Source of the DNA: an uncultured Coriobacteriaceae bacterium
GTDB lineage: Bacteria > Actinomycetota > Coriobacteriia > Coriobacteriales > Eggerthellaceae
Direction: 5' to 3'
Length of the DNA: 64,000 bases
Assembly (NCBI GenBank): GCA_902768975.1
Contig: CACXMZ010000007.1
Coordinates: 62,001-126,000, forward strand
Shown: one piece after another, positions 34,573 to 45,510 of the stretch
Layout of the letters: each line of letters begins with the position of its first letter
Numbering within the stretch: the stretch's first letter is position 1
Made by a program: the position numbers and the translations under genes
Notes under the pieces: model-generated
Database searches by the model: none
Told to the model about the DNA's origin: nothing
What the model saw: only the letters and a program-made list of their open reading frames with translations

Positions 34573-34635
34573 GGCGCCCTTCTGGTCGTCAGGGCTGCGC
34601 GACATGCGTAACCTGCGAGACCTGCGAAGGGCGCC
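34573..34635 (-). terminator. Large nested hairpin 10 nt after the clpB stop
   Basis: GGCGCCCTTC (34573-34582) pairs with GAAGGGCGCC (34626-34635). Inner pairs GGTC/GACC, CAGG/CCTG and CGC/GCG continue the same axis. No U-run follows. A second GC-rich palindrome (GCCCGCCGGCGGGC) lies farther on, near 34528. Probably a 3'-end processing or termination structure for clpB. Confidence 0.55.
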
Positions 34636-34645
34636 ACGCCACTGT

Positions 34646-37294
34646 TTAGTCTTCGAGCACGTCGACCGGTGCTGCGCCTGCCTGGTTTTCAACCTTGCAC
34701 ATGTAGCGCAGGTCGTCGTCGAGGTCGATGGTCACATGTGCCCCTTCGAGCACATTGCCACGCACCATTTCGCCCGCAATGCGGTCCACGATTTCGCGCT
34801 GAATAAGGCGCTTCAACGGGCGCGCGCCAAAGACGGGGTCGTAGCCGTCGAGCGTCAGTTGCTGCATGGCCGCGGGCGCCACTTCGAGTTCGATCTTGCG
34901 GTCGGCGAGGCGGGTGCGCACGGCCTTCAGCTGCAGTTCGACGATGGGTTCGATATTGTCGAGCGTGAGCGCCTGGAAGACCACCGTGTCGTCAATACGG
35001 TTAAGGAATTCCGGGCGGAAGGTAGCACGTAGCGCATTGTCGATGGCTTGCTTCATGGCCTTTTCGTCGCCATTTTCCGCGAACTCGCGGATGAACTGGG
35101 AGCCCACGTTGCTCGTCATTATGACGATGGCGTTTTTGAAGCTAACCACGCGGCCCTGGCCGTCGGTGAGGCGGCCGTCGTCGAGCACCTGGAGGAGCAC
35201 GTTGAAGACGTCCGGATGGGCCTTTTCAATTTCGTCCAGAAGGATGACGCTATAGGGCCTGCGGCGCACGGCTTCGGTGAGCTGGCCGCCTTCGTCGTAA
35301 CCCACGTAACCCGGAGGCGCACCAATGAGGCGCTGGACGCTGAACTTTTCCATGTATTCGCTCATGTCGATGCGCACCATGGCACGTTCGTCGTCGAAGA
35401 GGTATTCCGCAAGCGCCTTGGCCAGTTCGGTTTTGCCCACGCCCGTGGGGCCCAGGAACAGGAAGCTGCCAATGGGTTGGTCGGGGTCGGCCAGGCCCGC
35501 GCGGCTGCGGCGGATGGCACCCGCCACGGCAGACACGGCTTCGTCCTGCCCCACCACGCGTTCGTGCAGGCGGTCTTCAAGGTCGACCAGCTTGGCGAGT
35601 TCGCCCTGCATCATCTTGGTTACGGGAATGCCCGTCCAGCTTGACACGACGTCGGCGATTTCTTCTTCGCCCACTTCTTCTTTGAGGATGGCGCCGTCTT
35701 CCTGCTTTTGGTTGAGCTGGGTTTCGGCTTCTTCCAGTTGCTTCTTCAATTCAGGGATGGTGGCGTAGCGCAGCTCGGAGGCATGCGAAAGGTCGCCTTC
35801 GCGAGTGGCGCGTTCTTCTTCGAGCTGAGCAGCGTCGAGGTCGGCCTTGAGCTGCTGCACGCGCACGATGACGTCCTTTTCGTTTTGCCATTCGGCCATG
35901 CGCGCATCCAGGGATTCCTGGGCCGTGGCAATGTCGCGGCGCAGGGCTTCCAAGCGTTCCTTGCTGGCTTCGTCTTCTTCCTTCATGAGGGCCTGCTCTT
36001 CGATTTGCATCTGCGTGAGCTTGCGCGTGGCCAAGTCCACTTCTTCAGGCATGGAGTCGATTTCGATGCGCAGGCGGCTCGCCGCTTCGTCCATGAGGTC
36101 GATGGCCTTGTCGGGCAGGAAGCGGTCGGAAATGTAGCGGTTCGAAAGTTCGGCCGCCGCCACGAGGGCGCTGTCGGTGATGCGCACGCCGTGGTGGATT
36201 TCGTACTTTTCCTTGAGGCCGCGCAGAATGGCGATGGTGTCTTCTACGGTCGGCTCGCCCACCACCACCGGCTGAAAGCGGCGTTCGAGGGCGGCGTCTT
36301 TTTCCACGTACTTACGGTATTCGTCGAGGGTAGTGGCGCCGATGGCATGCAGTTCGCCGCGCGCGAGGGCGGGCTTGAGCATGTTGCCCGCGTCGAGGCT
36401 CGAGTCGCCCGCGGTGCCTGCGCCTACGATGGTGTGCAGTTCGTCGATGAAGAGAATGATCTGCCCTTCGGACTGCTTTACTTCGCGCAGGACGGCCTTC
36501 AGGCGGTCTTCGAATTCGCCACGGTACTTGGCGCCCGCCATCATAGCGCCCAGGTCCAGGGCAATGACGTCGCGGTCGCGCAGGCTGGAAGGCACGTCGC
36601 CCGCCACAATGCGCTGGGCCAGGCCTTCAACGATGGCGGTCTTGCCCACACCCGGCTCGCCAATGAGCACCGGGTTGTTCTTAGTGCGGCGGGAAAGCAC
36701 CTGAATGGTGCGGCGGATTTCTTCGTTGCGACCAATTACGGGGTCCAGCTTGCCTTCGCGGGCCTGCTGCGTAAGGTTTTGACCGTACTGTTCAAGGGCT
36801 TCGAACTGAGCCTTTTCCGTTTGGTCGGTCACGCGGGTGTCGCCGCGCAGTTCGTCGTAGGCTTCTTCAATGTTCTTGCGCGAAATGCCCGCCACGGAAA
36901 GCAGCTTGCCCGCCGTGCCCTTGTCTTCGGTAAGGGCAATGAGCAAGTGTTCGCTCGTGGCGTACTGGTCGCCCAGGCTTTCGGCGATCTTCACGGCGTT
37001 GTCCAGCAGGTTCATGAGTTCCATGCTGGGCACGCCGCCCATAAGCATGCTGCCGCTGTTGGACACCTTGGGCATCTTGGCGATTTCGTCGTTGACGTTA
37101 GCCAGAAGCGCCGCGGGGTCTGCGCCGATGCGCTTGATGATGGCGTTCAGGTTGTTTTCCTGCGTTTCCAGCAGAGCCTTCAGCATGTGAATGGGTTCTG
37201 CCTGCGCCGCCTCCGCGTCGCTTGCAATGCCGAGCGTGTTCTGAAGTGCTTCCTGCGCCGTAAGTGCTAACTTCTGCAAATTTCCCATATTCAT
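34646..37294 (-). CDS. clpB: Disaggregase ClpB
   Basis: 882 aa. N-domain (about 1-145), AAA-1 with [13 protein letters not shown], the long coiled-coil M-domain (about 405-525, rich in E/R/L), and AAA-2 with [19 protein letters not shown] and [12 protein letters not shown]. It resolubilises aggregates with DnaK/DnaJ/GrpE, encoded upstream. ClpB rather than ClpC is indicated by the M-domain length and lack of a ClpP loop. It is last in the dnaK-grpE-dnaJ-hspR-clpB series and is separated from hspR by the structured repeat 37320-37488, which ends 26 nt before its ATG. Confidence 0.96.
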   Translation of the reverse strand: MNMGNLQKLALTAQEALQNTLGIASDAEAAQAEPIHMLKALLETQENNLNAIIKRIGADPAALLANVNDEIAKMPKVSNSGSMLMGGVPSMELMNLLDNAVKIAESLGDQYATSEHLLIALTEDKGTAGKLLSVAGISRKNIEEAYDELRGDTRVTDQTEKAQFEALEQYGQNLTQQAREGKLDPVIGRNEEIRRTIQVLSRRTKNNPVLIGEPGVGKTAIVEGLAQRIVAGDVPSSLRDRDVIALDLGAMMAGAKYRGEFEDRLKAVLREVKQSEGQIILFIDELHTIVGAGTAGDSSLDAGNMLKPALARGELHAIGATTLDEYRKYVEKDAALERRFQPVVVGEPTVEDTIAILRGLKEKYEIHHGVRITDSALVAAAELSNRYISDRFLPDKAIDLMDEAASRLRIEIDSMPEEVDLATRKLTQMQIEEQALMKEEDEASKERLEALRRDIATAQESLDARMAEWQNEKDVIVRVQQLKADLDAAQLEEERATREGDLSHASELRYATIPELKKQLEEAETQLNQKQEDGAILKEEVGEEEIADVVSSWTGIPVTKMMQGELAKLVDLEDRLHERVVGQDEAVSAVAGAIRRSRAGLADPDQPIGSFLFLGPTGVGKTELAKALAEYLFDDERAMVRIDMSEYMEKFSVQRLIGAPPGYVGYDEGGQLTEAVRRRPYSVILLDEIEKAHPDVFNVLLQVLDDGRLTDGQGRVVSFKNAIVIMTSNVGSQFIREFAENGDEKAMKQAIDNALRATFRPEFLNRIDDTVVFQALTLDNIEPIVELQLKAVRTRLADRKIELEVAPAAMQQLTLDGYDPVFGARPLKRLIQREIVDRIAGEMVRGNVLEGAHVTIDLDDDLRYMCKVENQAGAAPVDVLED

Positions 37295-37319
37295 AATCGT
37301 TCCTTTCCGCTTTTTATTA

Positions 37320-37488
37320 CGGCAGGTTTTCTAATCGCGAGCGCTCTCGCTGCTCGTGCAAACAATTCACTGGATTGTTTGCACTCGTGCGCTCCGCTTG
37401 GCGTTCGTTCACTTTTTAAATTGCAATTTTCGGCAACAGCGAAAATTGCGAAGTTTGAACTCACGACATCGCTTTAGAAAACCTGCCG
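37320..37488 (-). repeat. Structured repeat element, copy A (between hspR and clpB)
   Basis: 169 nt closed by a perfect 15-bp stem (37320-37334 with 37474-37488). Inside are an 11-bp hairpin (37356-37366/37374-37384, 7-nt loop) and a 10-bp hairpin (37423-37432/37440-37449, 7-nt loop). Read on the reverse strand, the ~145-nt core is about 85% identical by eye to the plus-strand core of 53319-53500, with identical hairpin loops but compensatory base pairs in both stems and an unrelated outer stem. It lies in the sense orientation behind hspR. Nature unknown: structured RNA or mobile repeat. Confidence 0.85.
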
Positions 37489-37510
37489 CAACAAAAAGCT
37501 CCTCTCCTGT

Positions 37511-37894
37511 TTATGGAAGTCGGCGCAGGGCAGTCGACGATGCCCGGACGAGGCTGGTGACTTGCTCGCGGGTTTCCAGTTCGTGGACACGGTCGGCTAG
37601 GCGGCGAACGCGCTTATGCAAGTCGTCCAACTCTTGGTCGCGTTCGTCCAGCCTGCCCTGTAAGTCTAGGATGCGAATAACGCCCGCTAGGTTGATGCCT
37701 TCGTCGGTCAGTTCGCTAATGAGCGCCAGACGTTCGATGTCGGCCTGACTATACATGCGCGTGTTGCCGCTCGTGCGCTGGGGAGTGACGAGGCCTTTCT
37801 GTTCGTAGGAGCGCAGAGTTTGCGGATGCACTCCCGCCAGTTCGGCTGCCACGCTGATCATGTATACCGGTCTGTTGCGATCGTCTATGCTCAT
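37511..37894 (-). CDS. hspR: Heat-shock repressor HspR (MerR family)
   Basis: 127 aa. A MerR-type winged helix at the N-terminus (YMISVAAELAGVHPQTLRSYEQKGLVTPQRTSGNTRMYS) is followed by a leucine/charged coiled coil. HspR represses the dnaK operon and clpB by binding HAIR repeats, with DnaK as co-repressor. A HAIR-like sequence overlaps the dnaK promoter at 41807-41827. Start ATG has AAAGGAG upstream. It sits between dnaJ and clpB, as in many actinobacteria. Confidence 0.93.
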   Translation of the reverse strand: MSIDDRNRPVYMISVAAELAGVHPQTLRSYEQKGLVTPQRTSGNTRMYSQADIERLALISELTDEGINLAGVIRILDLQGRLDERDQELDDLHKRVRRLADRVHELETREQVTSLVRASSTALRRLP

Positions 37895-37958
37895 GTTTCC
37901 AACTCCTTTGCTCTGGCCAGCGACTCATCCCCGTGAGGGGTGGACGATTTCGATGGCC

Positions 37959-38921
37959 TTAGCTTGCACTTGCTTCCTTAAATGCTTCCAACGCTTCCCG
38001 TTGCGCGTCGTTTAATTCCGTTGGCACCTTCACGCGCACCGTAATGCGCAGGTCGCCAGTGCCGCTGCCCTTCAGCTTGGGCGCGCCCTTGCCCGAAAGC
38101 TTCAGCTGCGCACCGTCCTGCGTTCCCGCGGGAATAGTCACGCGCGCCTTTTTGCCGTCGGGTGTTGCCACGTCAATCTTGGCACCCAGGGCGGCGTCGG
38201 CGATGGAAACGGGCACGTCCATGAGGACGTCGGCACCTTTGCGCGCGTAGAGCGGATGCTTGGCGATCTTGGTGGTAATGAGCAAGTCGCCCGCTGCCCC
38301 ACCGTTTTCACCCGGAGCACCCTTGCCCTTGAAGCGACTGCGGCCGCCATTCACGGCACCCGCGGGCACCTTTACCGTAAGGGTTTCAGGGTCGGGCCTG
38401 CCGGGCACGCGCACGGTCACGCGCTTTTCGCAGCCATTGAAGGCTTCTTCAAAGGTCACGTCCAGGTCTACGCTCAAGTCGCGGCCTTTCTGGGGGCGTG
38501 GCTGCGCGCCGGCAAAGGGGCTGCCGCCCGCGAAGGGGTTGCCGCCTGCATAGGCGCCACCACCAAAGTCGAAACCACCAGACGCACCAAAGATGCCTTC
38601 GCCGCGGCGAATGCTATCCAAGATTTCGGCCCAGCTGCCGAAGTCGCCAAAGTTGACTGTGTAGCCACCACCGGCACCCGTACCGCCCCAGCCTTGGGGG
38701 ATATGGTTCGGGTTACCCGTGCCATACTGGTCGTAGATCTGGCGCTTCTTTTCGTCGCTTAAAACTTCGTAGGCTTCGTTGATTTCCTTGAACTTAGCTT
38801 CGTCGCCACCCGCGTCGGGATGATGCTTACGCGCCAGCTTGCGGTAAGCCTTCTTGATTTCGTCTTGTTCGGCATTCCGTGGAACGCCAAGGATCTTGTA
38901 ATAGTCCGGAGTACCAGCCAT
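37959..38921 (-). CDS. dnaJ: DnaJ-family co-chaperone without zinc fingers
   Basis: 320 aa. A J-domain with the HPD motif ([10 protein letters not shown], about residue 33-42), a Gly/Phe-rich linker (about 75-135) and the two beta-sandwich substrate domains (from [15 protein letters not shown]). The four CxxCxGxG zinc repeats of type I DnaJ are absent, so it is of the CbpA/DnaJ2 architecture. It stimulates DnaK ATPase. It lies between grpE and hspR; the 185-nt gap to grpE contains a long nested hairpin. Confidence 0.92.
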   Translation of the reverse strand: MAGTPDYYKILGVPRNAEQDEIKKAYRKLARKHHPDAGGDEAKFKEINEAYEVLSDEKKRQIYDQYGTGNPNHIPQGWGGTGAGGGYTVNFGDFGSWAEILDSIRRGEGIFGASGGFDFGGGAYAGGNPFAGGSPFAGAQPRPQKGRDLSVDLDVTFEEAFNGCEKRVTVRVPGRPDPETLTVKVPAGAVNGGRSRFKGKGAPGENGGAAGDLLITTKIAKHPLYARKGADVLMDVPVSIADAALGAKIDVATPDGKKARVTIPAGTQDGAQLKLSGKGAPKLKGSGTGDLRITVRVKVPTELNDAQREALEAFKEASAS

Positions 38922-38982
38922 ACGCGTCCCACCTACCTTTCTACACTTTTTTCTTAACTTACAGGTCCACTAAGGACAGTGA

Positions 38983-39081
38983 GGCTTTTTGTGCTGAGTG
39001 CAATAAACCCGACTGGCGCAATGAGCGTACTCTGTACGCGCAGTGGAACACGGAGGGTTTAGTGTGCCAGCACATAAAGCC
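38983..39081. other. Long nested hairpin between grpE and dnaJ
   Basis: Four successive helices share one axis: an outer stem of about 14 bp with one mismatch (38983-38996/39068-39081), TAAACCC/GGGTTTA (39004-39010/39055-39061), ACTG-CGC/GCGCAGT with a bulged G, and CGTAC/GTACG with a 3-nt loop (39026-39038). Asymmetric internal loops separate them. On the opposite side of grpE's stop lies a CTGCC-GTTA-GGCAG hairpin (39101-39114). Could be an RNA processing site within the operon. Confidence 0.6.
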
Positions 39082-39106
39082 GCAACGGCAAATGGTCCGG
39101 CTGCCG

Positions 39107-39748
39107 TTAGGCAGTCGGAACATCATCTTCACGGGCGGGGCCGCCCGTGGTTACCGTCACCATAGCGGGGCGGATAACCTTGCGACCCATGCGGTAGCCC
39201 TTCTGGTACACTTCGGCGACCGTTTCGTCGGGCACGCTAACATCTTCCACTTTGGCAACCGCCTGCGCGGCCAAGGCGTCGAAGGCTTCGCCCGCGGGGT
39301 CGATAACTTCAACGCCGTTCTTGGCAAGCACTTCCACGAGCTTCGTGTGCACCTGCTTCACGCCGTCGAGCAAACCCGCTTCGCCATTTTCTTCTGCATA
39401 GCCAATGCTGCGCTCGAAGTCGTCAATGACGGGCAGGAGGTTTTCCACCAGGCCTTCCGTGGCGCGCGTCTTTTCTTCTTCGCGCGCTTCATTGGTACGG
39501 CGACGGTAGGTGTCCCATTCGGCATGGAGGCGCATGAACTTGTCCTGCCATTCCTTCACCTCCGCCTGAGCAGCTTCGAGCTGTTCTTCGGGCGTCAGTT
39601 CCTTGGGCTCTTCGGCCGCCTGACCTGCTGTTTCTTCAGCTTCGGCAGCGGGCGCATCAGCTGCGCCCGCCCCCTCATCTTCTATTTTGCTTTCAGCTTC
39701 TTCGAGGATTTCCTCGGCTTCAGAAACAATGTCTTGCTTCTTGCCCAT
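39107..39748 (-). CDS. grpE: Nucleotide exchange factor GrpE
   Basis: 213 aa. An acidic, Ala/Glu-rich N-terminus (about 1-65) is followed by the long dimerising helix (EEQLEAAQAEVKEWQDKFMRLHAEWDTYRRR) and the C-terminal beta domain (VDPAGEAFDALAAQAV-like, DETVAEVYQKGYRMGRKVIRPAMVTV). It releases ADP from DnaK. It is two bases after dnaK, so co-translated. Confidence 0.93.
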   Translation of the reverse strand: MGKKQDIVSEAEEILEEAESKIEDEGAGAADAPAAEAEETAGQAAEEPKELTPEEQLEAAQAEVKEWQDKFMRLHAEWDTYRRRTNEAREEEKTRATEGLVENLLPVIDDFERSIGYAEENGEAGLLDGVKQVHTKLVEVLAKNGVEVIDPAGEAFDALAAQAVAKVEDVSVPDETVAEVYQKGYRMGRKVIRPAMVTVTTGGPAREDDVPTA

Positions 39749-39750
39749 GA

Positions 39751-41664
<1,914 letters not shown>

Positions 41665-41797
41665 CTTTTTGTCCTTTCAGCTTGTACTGCAGAAGCACTC
41701 CTGCAGCACTTCTGTTATTACCTCTTACGTAAGGGAAAGCCCGCCGCGCGGGAAGGGGGAGGAAAACCGCGCTGGCAGACTTTCATGTTACGTGCAT

Positions 41798-41827
41798 AAT
41801 ATAAAATGTGAGTGTGTACTTGTCAAG
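41798..41827 (-). promoter_or_regulatory. dnaK promoter overlapped by a HAIR-like HspR site
   Basis: Reverse strand: TTGACA (41821-41826), 17 bp, TATATT (41798-41803). Over it lies CTTGACA-N7-ACTCACA (41807-41827), matching the HspR consensus CTTGAGT-N7-ACTCAAG at 10 of 14 positions with exact spacing. Promoter is clear; HspR binding is inferred from this and from hspR in the operon. Leader to the ATG is about 125 nt. Confidence 0.75.
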
Positions 41828-41895
41828 TTTTATTAAGGCGTAATGTGAAGGAAATATATAAGCTCTGGCAAGCATTTGACCTGGGGATATAAAGA

Positions 41896-41919
41896 AAAAC
41901 GCTCCCTGAAGAGCGTTTT
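41896..41919 (-). terminator. Intrinsic terminator of gatCAB
   Basis: AAAACGCTC/GAGCGTTTT (41896-41904/41911-41919) with a 6-nt loop, followed on the reverse strand by TTCTTT. Confidence 0.9.
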
Positions 41920-41960
41920 CCCAGCTTATTCGTTACTTTTTCGTAACCTGAATATTTGAC

Positions 41961-43421
41961 TTAACCTTTATTCAGCTCAGCAATGAGCAGTTCGCGCAGA
42001 ACCTGCGTGTCGCACTTGCCCTTAAGCTGCTGCATGCAGGCACCGAAAAGCGGGTTGAGCGCTTTTTCGCGGCCGTCCCGGTACGCCTGTGCGGTTTCGG
42101 GGTCGGCGGCAATAACGGCAGCCACCACGGCTTCCAGTTCGCCCGTATCTGACGAATTAAGCAGGCCTTCGGTTTCGGCGAATGCCGCTATGTCTTCGGG
42201 AATAGCTTCGCCACGTTCGGCCACATCGAAAAGCGTTTCGAGCAGGCGCTTGCCGTTAGCACTACTCAACTTGCCACCGTCCACGAGGGCGATAAGCTGC
42301 CCCAGCGCACTACCTGGCACGGGCAATTCGTCGGAGGTCATGCCGCGCTTATTGAGGATGCCCGCACAATTGGTGATAATCCAATTGGCCGCGTCCTTAG
42401 CTGCCGCCCCTGCCGCCATGGCACCTTCGAAGCAGTCGCAGAAGGCGCGGCTTTGCGTAAGGGCGCTTGCGTCGTATTCGGAAAGACCAATTTCAGCCAT
42501 GTAGTGCTCGAGCTTTTCTTCGGGAAGCTGCGGCAGGCTGGCCTTAATGCGGTCGAACCATTCGTCGTCAATAACGATAGGCATGATGTTGGGGTCGGGG
42601 AAATAGCGGTAGTCGCCCGCGGTTTCCTTCGTGCGCATAGAGAAGGATGTCCCCGCATCGTCGTTCCAGCCGCGCGTTTCCTGCACCAGTTCTTCGGTAC
42701 CGTTTTCTATGGCATCAATGTGGCGCGCCGTTTCGAATTCGATGGCACGGCGAATAGCCGCGATGGATGCCATGTTTTTCATTTCCGTACGGACGCCCAA
42801 CTCCTGGCTCCCCGCCGGACGCACCGAAAGGTTCACGTCGGCACGCATGGTGCCTTTTTCCATGCGCGCGCCCGAAACCTTCGCAAAACGCAAGAGGGTA
42901 CGCAGGCGTTCCAGATAGGCTTCTACTTCGTCGGCGTTGCGCAGGTCGGGCTGGCTGACGATTTCAATAAGGGGCACGCTCGTGCGGTTGAAGTCCACGA
43001 GCGTGGTGAAGGTGAGGTTGTCGTGCACCAGCTTACCCGCGTCTTCTTCCATGTGGATCTGCTTGATGCGAATGTCCTTGGGGCCTTCGGGCGTTTCTAT
43101 GGTCACGTGCCCATTTACCGCCACGGGCGCAAACCATTGGGTGGTTTGGTACGACGCCGGCAGGTCTGGGTAGTAGTAGCTCTTCTTGTCGAAGGTGGTT
43201 GTGCGGTTAATGTCGCAGTTGAGCATCATGCCCGCCGTCATGCCCAAGTTGATAACTTCACGGTTTGCCACGGGAAGCATGCCCGGCATACCACAGCAAG
43301 CGGGGCATACGTGGGTGTTCGGGTCGGCGTCGCTGCCGTTTGTGCAAGAACAGAAAATCTTGGAATTGGTGGCCAGCTCTATATGAACTTCGAGGCCAAT
43401 GACAGTTTCGTACGCAGTCAT
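41961..43421 (-). CDS. gatB: Aspartyl/glutamyl-tRNA amidotransferase subunit B
   Basis: 486 aa, normal length. The N-terminal cradle has VIGLEVHIELATNSKIFCSC and the zinc-binding CSC...CPACCG, then KSYYYPDLPASYQTTQ, IHMEEDAGKLVHD and DFNRTSVPLIEIVSQPD; a helical and YqeY-like tail follows. It phosphorylates Glu-tRNA-Gln (or Asp-tRNA-Asn) and amidates it with ammonia normally tunnelled from GatA. Nothing essential appears missing here, in contrast to its partner GatA. Confidence 0.95.
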   Translation of the reverse strand: MTAYETVIGLEVHIELATNSKIFCSCTNGSDADPNTHVCPACCGMPGMLPVANREVINLGMTAGMMLNCDINRTTTFDKKSYYYPDLPASYQTTQWFAPVAVNGHVTIETPEGPKDIRIKQIHMEEDAGKLVHDNLTFTTLVDFNRTSVPLIEIVSQPDLRNADEVEAYLERLRTLLRFAKVSGARMEKGTMRADVNLSVRPAGSQELGVRTEMKNMASIAAIRRAIEFETARHIDAIENGTEELVQETRGWNDDAGTSFSMRTKETAGDYRYFPDPNIMPIVIDDEWFDRIKASLPQLPEEKLEHYMAEIGLSEYDASALTQSRAFCDCFEGAMAAGAAAKDAANWIITNCAGILNKRGMTSDELPVPGSALGQLIALVDGGKLSSANGKRLLETLFDVAERGEAIPEDIAAFAETEGLLNSSDTGELEAVVAAVIAADPETAQAYRDGREKALNPLFGACMQQLKGKCDTQVLRELLIAELNKG

Positions 43422-43423
43422 GT

Positions 43424-44677
43424 TTAGGCCTCCTTTCCAGCAAGGTTGGCAGAAGAAAGCACGGCGCCCAGGCGCAGAAGGGCCGTTTCAGAAAATGCGT
43501 TGCCCAGCAATTGCACGCCGCCTGCCACCAGTGCCGGCAAGCCCGTTATAGCAGCTGGTGCCGTGAAGCGGTTTTCTTCAAAGGCCAGGTTAGGGTTGGC
43601 TTCCACTTCAGCCAAGCTATAGGCGCGCTTGGCGCAAGCAGGAAGCAGCAGGGCCGTTCCGCCAGCGCATTCTTCGGTTAGCGCCTCCAGTACCAGGCGG
43701 CGAATACGCAGGGCCTTGTCGTAGCAGCGGTCGTAGTTGTTGGTGGCAAGCACTTCAGACCCATACAAAATGGCGGTCTTAAGGAGGCTGCCAAAAGCTT
43801 CCGTGCGCGACTTGGTGTAGAGCTCGTCTATGCTCTGGCATTTTTCAGCATGGTAGCCATACTTCATGCCTTCGAATCGGTTCACGTTGTTACAGAGTTC
43901 TGCGCACATCAGAATGTTCCAGGCAAGATTAGCCACACTAAGGAGCTTGTCGGTTTCTGGCGCGGTGTCCGAAACCGCAATGCCTTCAGCTTCGAGGGTT
44001 GCGATGGCGGCTTCGATAAGTTGCTGGGTGGCTTCGTCGGCCGTAGCAAGCAAGCCGCGCGCCACTTTCACCTGCGTGATGGGGGCAGCTTCGGAATTGG
44101 CGGACTTCAGGCGCGCGCATTCACTTTCAGGAAGCGAAGTGCCATCTGCGTCGTCATGGCCGGCGAGCGTGTCCAGGACCTGCTGAACCACTTCCGTGCT
44201 GCAAGCAGAAACGTCAACCGTTTCACCCGAACAGGCCACGGCCACCGTGCCAAAGCGCGACACGCAGCCATAGGTAGGCTTGAGGTACACCTGCCCCGCA
44301 AGAGCAGCCGCACGCGCTTGCGCGCCATTCACGTCGAGGCCTACCACTGCGTCAACAGACCCATTGGCAAGCAACTGCGAAGCAGCCGTGGTAAGCTGCC
44401 CTTCCGCGGTAAGCACTGGGCCGAAGTGCGAAGTTTCGCCCAGAAGGTCGATGCCGAATTCGCCGATGTTTACCTTGCCCGCTACCGCGCAACCCGCTTC
44501 ATGCAAGCGTTCGTATACGCGGGCGTCGAACAGGCTCTTAAAACCAGCAAGCATTTTCGAACCAGCCGACGTGGCCATGCCCTTGGTCAAAATGAGGTCG
44601 TCAAGACCAAGCGTTAGTTGGCTTCCGCTCGCAGCTTCTTCAGAGGACTCAGAAATAAACAAGATGTTTTCGCTCAT
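43424..44677 (-). CDS. gatA: GatA homologue lacking all amidase catalytic residues (pseudoenzyme)
   Basis: 417 aa, about 65 shorter than usual, missing the N-terminal helices. It aligns with GatA from TKGMATSAGSKMLAGF onward and keeps LKPTYGCVSRFG, the RFEGMKYGY-like segment and the C-terminal domain. The amidase signature is gone: in a gapless 39-residue alignment to GGSSGGSAAAV...GSDTGGS, the cis-Ser (154 in S. aureus) is Leu95 and the nucleophile Ser178 is Ala119; Lys79 of IKDN is Asp26. It cannot hydrolyse glutamine by the known mechanism. It still lies between gatC and gatB with normal spacing and an intact frame, so a structural role is likely. Confidence 0.85.
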   Translation of the reverse strand: MSENILFISESSEEAASGSQLTLGLDDLILTKGMATSAGSKMLAGFKSLFDARVYERLHEAGCAVAGKVNIGEFGIDLLGETSHFGPVLTAEGQLTTAASQLLANGSVDAVVGLDVNGAQARAAALAGQVYLKPTYGCVSRFGTVAVACSGETVDVSACSTEVVQQVLDTLAGHDDADGTSLPESECARLKSANSEAAPITQVKVARGLLATADEATQQLIEAAIATLEAEGIAVSDTAPETDKLLSVANLAWNILMCAELCNNVNRFEGMKYGYHAEKCQSIDELYTKSRTEAFGSLLKTAILYGSEVLATNNYDRCYDKALRIRRLVLEALTEECAGGTALLLPACAKRAYSLAEVEANPNLAFEENRFTAPAAITGLPALVAGGVQLLGNAFSETALLRLGAVLSSANLAGKEA

Positions 44678-44686
44678 GGCAGCCCC

Positions 44687-44965
44687 CTACAAAACCTGCG
44701 GCACTTGCCAGTAGCCGTCCATGGACTCTGGCGCCTGGACCAGCAGGTCTTCGCGGTCAAAGGGCTGCGATGCCACGTCTTCGCGCAGGACGTTTGTCAT
44801 GGGGCGCACATGCACCATGCGTTCAATGTTTTCCGTATCAATTGCAGCAAGGGCTTCCCAGTCTGCTTCACGCGCGGCGAAGAAAGCCAGGACTTCGTCT
44901 TGCTCTTGCGAAGTCAAAGACAGCTGATTAAGCTGTTCGAGTTTTACCAATGTTTCACGATCCAC
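44687..44965 (-). CDS. gatC: Amidotransferase subunit C
   Basis: 92 aa. It has the LVKLEQLNQLSLTSQEQ helix at the N-terminus, the LAAIDTENIERMVHVRPMTNVLREDV belt sequence and the C-terminal VPQVL, close to the usual VPRVL. GatC wraps GatA and GatB together. It leads gatC-gatA-gatB, nine bases ahead of gatA. Confidence 0.9.
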   Translation of the reverse strand: MDRETLVKLEQLNQLSLTSQEQDEVLAFFAAREADWEALAAIDTENIERMVHVRPMTNVLREDVASQPFDREDLLVQAPESMDGYWQVPQVL

Positions 44966-45003
44966 GATTGCTCCTTTATGCGTTCACGGCTCCTTATGTG
45001 CTT

Positions 45004-45375
45004 TTATTCGCGGGCAGAGCCTTCAAAGGTGAAGCGGCCCATCTTGGTGCCACCAAGGATGTGCACATGCAGGTGCCCCACAGTGGCGGCAGAATCCGGA
45101 CCCGTATTAATGATGGTACGGTAACCGCTTTCGCCCACGCCCTTCAGGGCGGCAACCTTGGGCACCACGGCCATGAGCTTGCCCAGGAGGTCTTCAGGCG
45201 CGCCGTCTTGGAGGTTGTCGAAGTGCTGCTTCGGCACGATGAGGGTATGCACCGGTGCTTCAGGTTCGATGTCGTCGAAGGCGTAGAACAGGTCGTCTTC
45301 GTAGACCTTGTTGGAAGGGATTTCGCCCGAAACCAATTTACAGAACAAGCAGTCTTCCATGATGCGTCCTTTCAT
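45004..45375 (-). CDS. HIT-family nucleotide hydrolase/transferase
   Basis: 123 aa. CLFCKLVSGEIPSNKVYEDD at the start, then HTLIVPKQH and the histidine triad VGHLHVHILGG near residue 103-112. HINT-like proteins cleave AMP-lysine or AMP-phosphoramidates. Two Cys (CxxC) at positions 5 and 8 with His residues fit the zinc site of the HINT branch. AAAGGA precedes the ATG. It lies just ahead of gatC on the same strand but with a 38-nt gap. Confidence 0.9.
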   Translation of the reverse strand: MKGRIMEDCLFCKLVSGEIPSNKVYEDDLFYAFDDIEPEAPVHTLIVPKQHFDNLQDGAPEDLLGKLMAVVPKVAALKGVGESGYRTIINTGPDSAATVGHLHVHILGGTKMGRFTFEGSARE

Positions 45376-45450
45376 TAAGCGAATACTTTGCAGCAGCTAC
45401 CTAAAAGCAAGCACTTTATAGGTGATTCAAATTGCACTGCCTAGTGTAGC

Positions 45451-45479
45451 GCAAAACAAAAAGCCCGCAGATGCGAGCT
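45451..45479 (-). terminator. Terminator of the ferredoxin gene
   Basis: Reverse strand AGCTCGC-ATCT-GCGGGCT followed by TTTTTGTTTT; one G-T pair in the 7-bp stem (plus 45462-45468/45473-45479). Confidence 0.85.
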
Positions 45480-45510
45480 CTTCGTTGTTGGTAGTTTTTG
45501 AACCGGCGAG

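Noticed and set aside
37320-37488. Retron msr/msd or integron attC interpretation of copies A/D
   Set aside because: No reverse transcriptase or integrase nearby and no RYYYAAC/GTTRRRY core sites; left as an unknown structured repeat.
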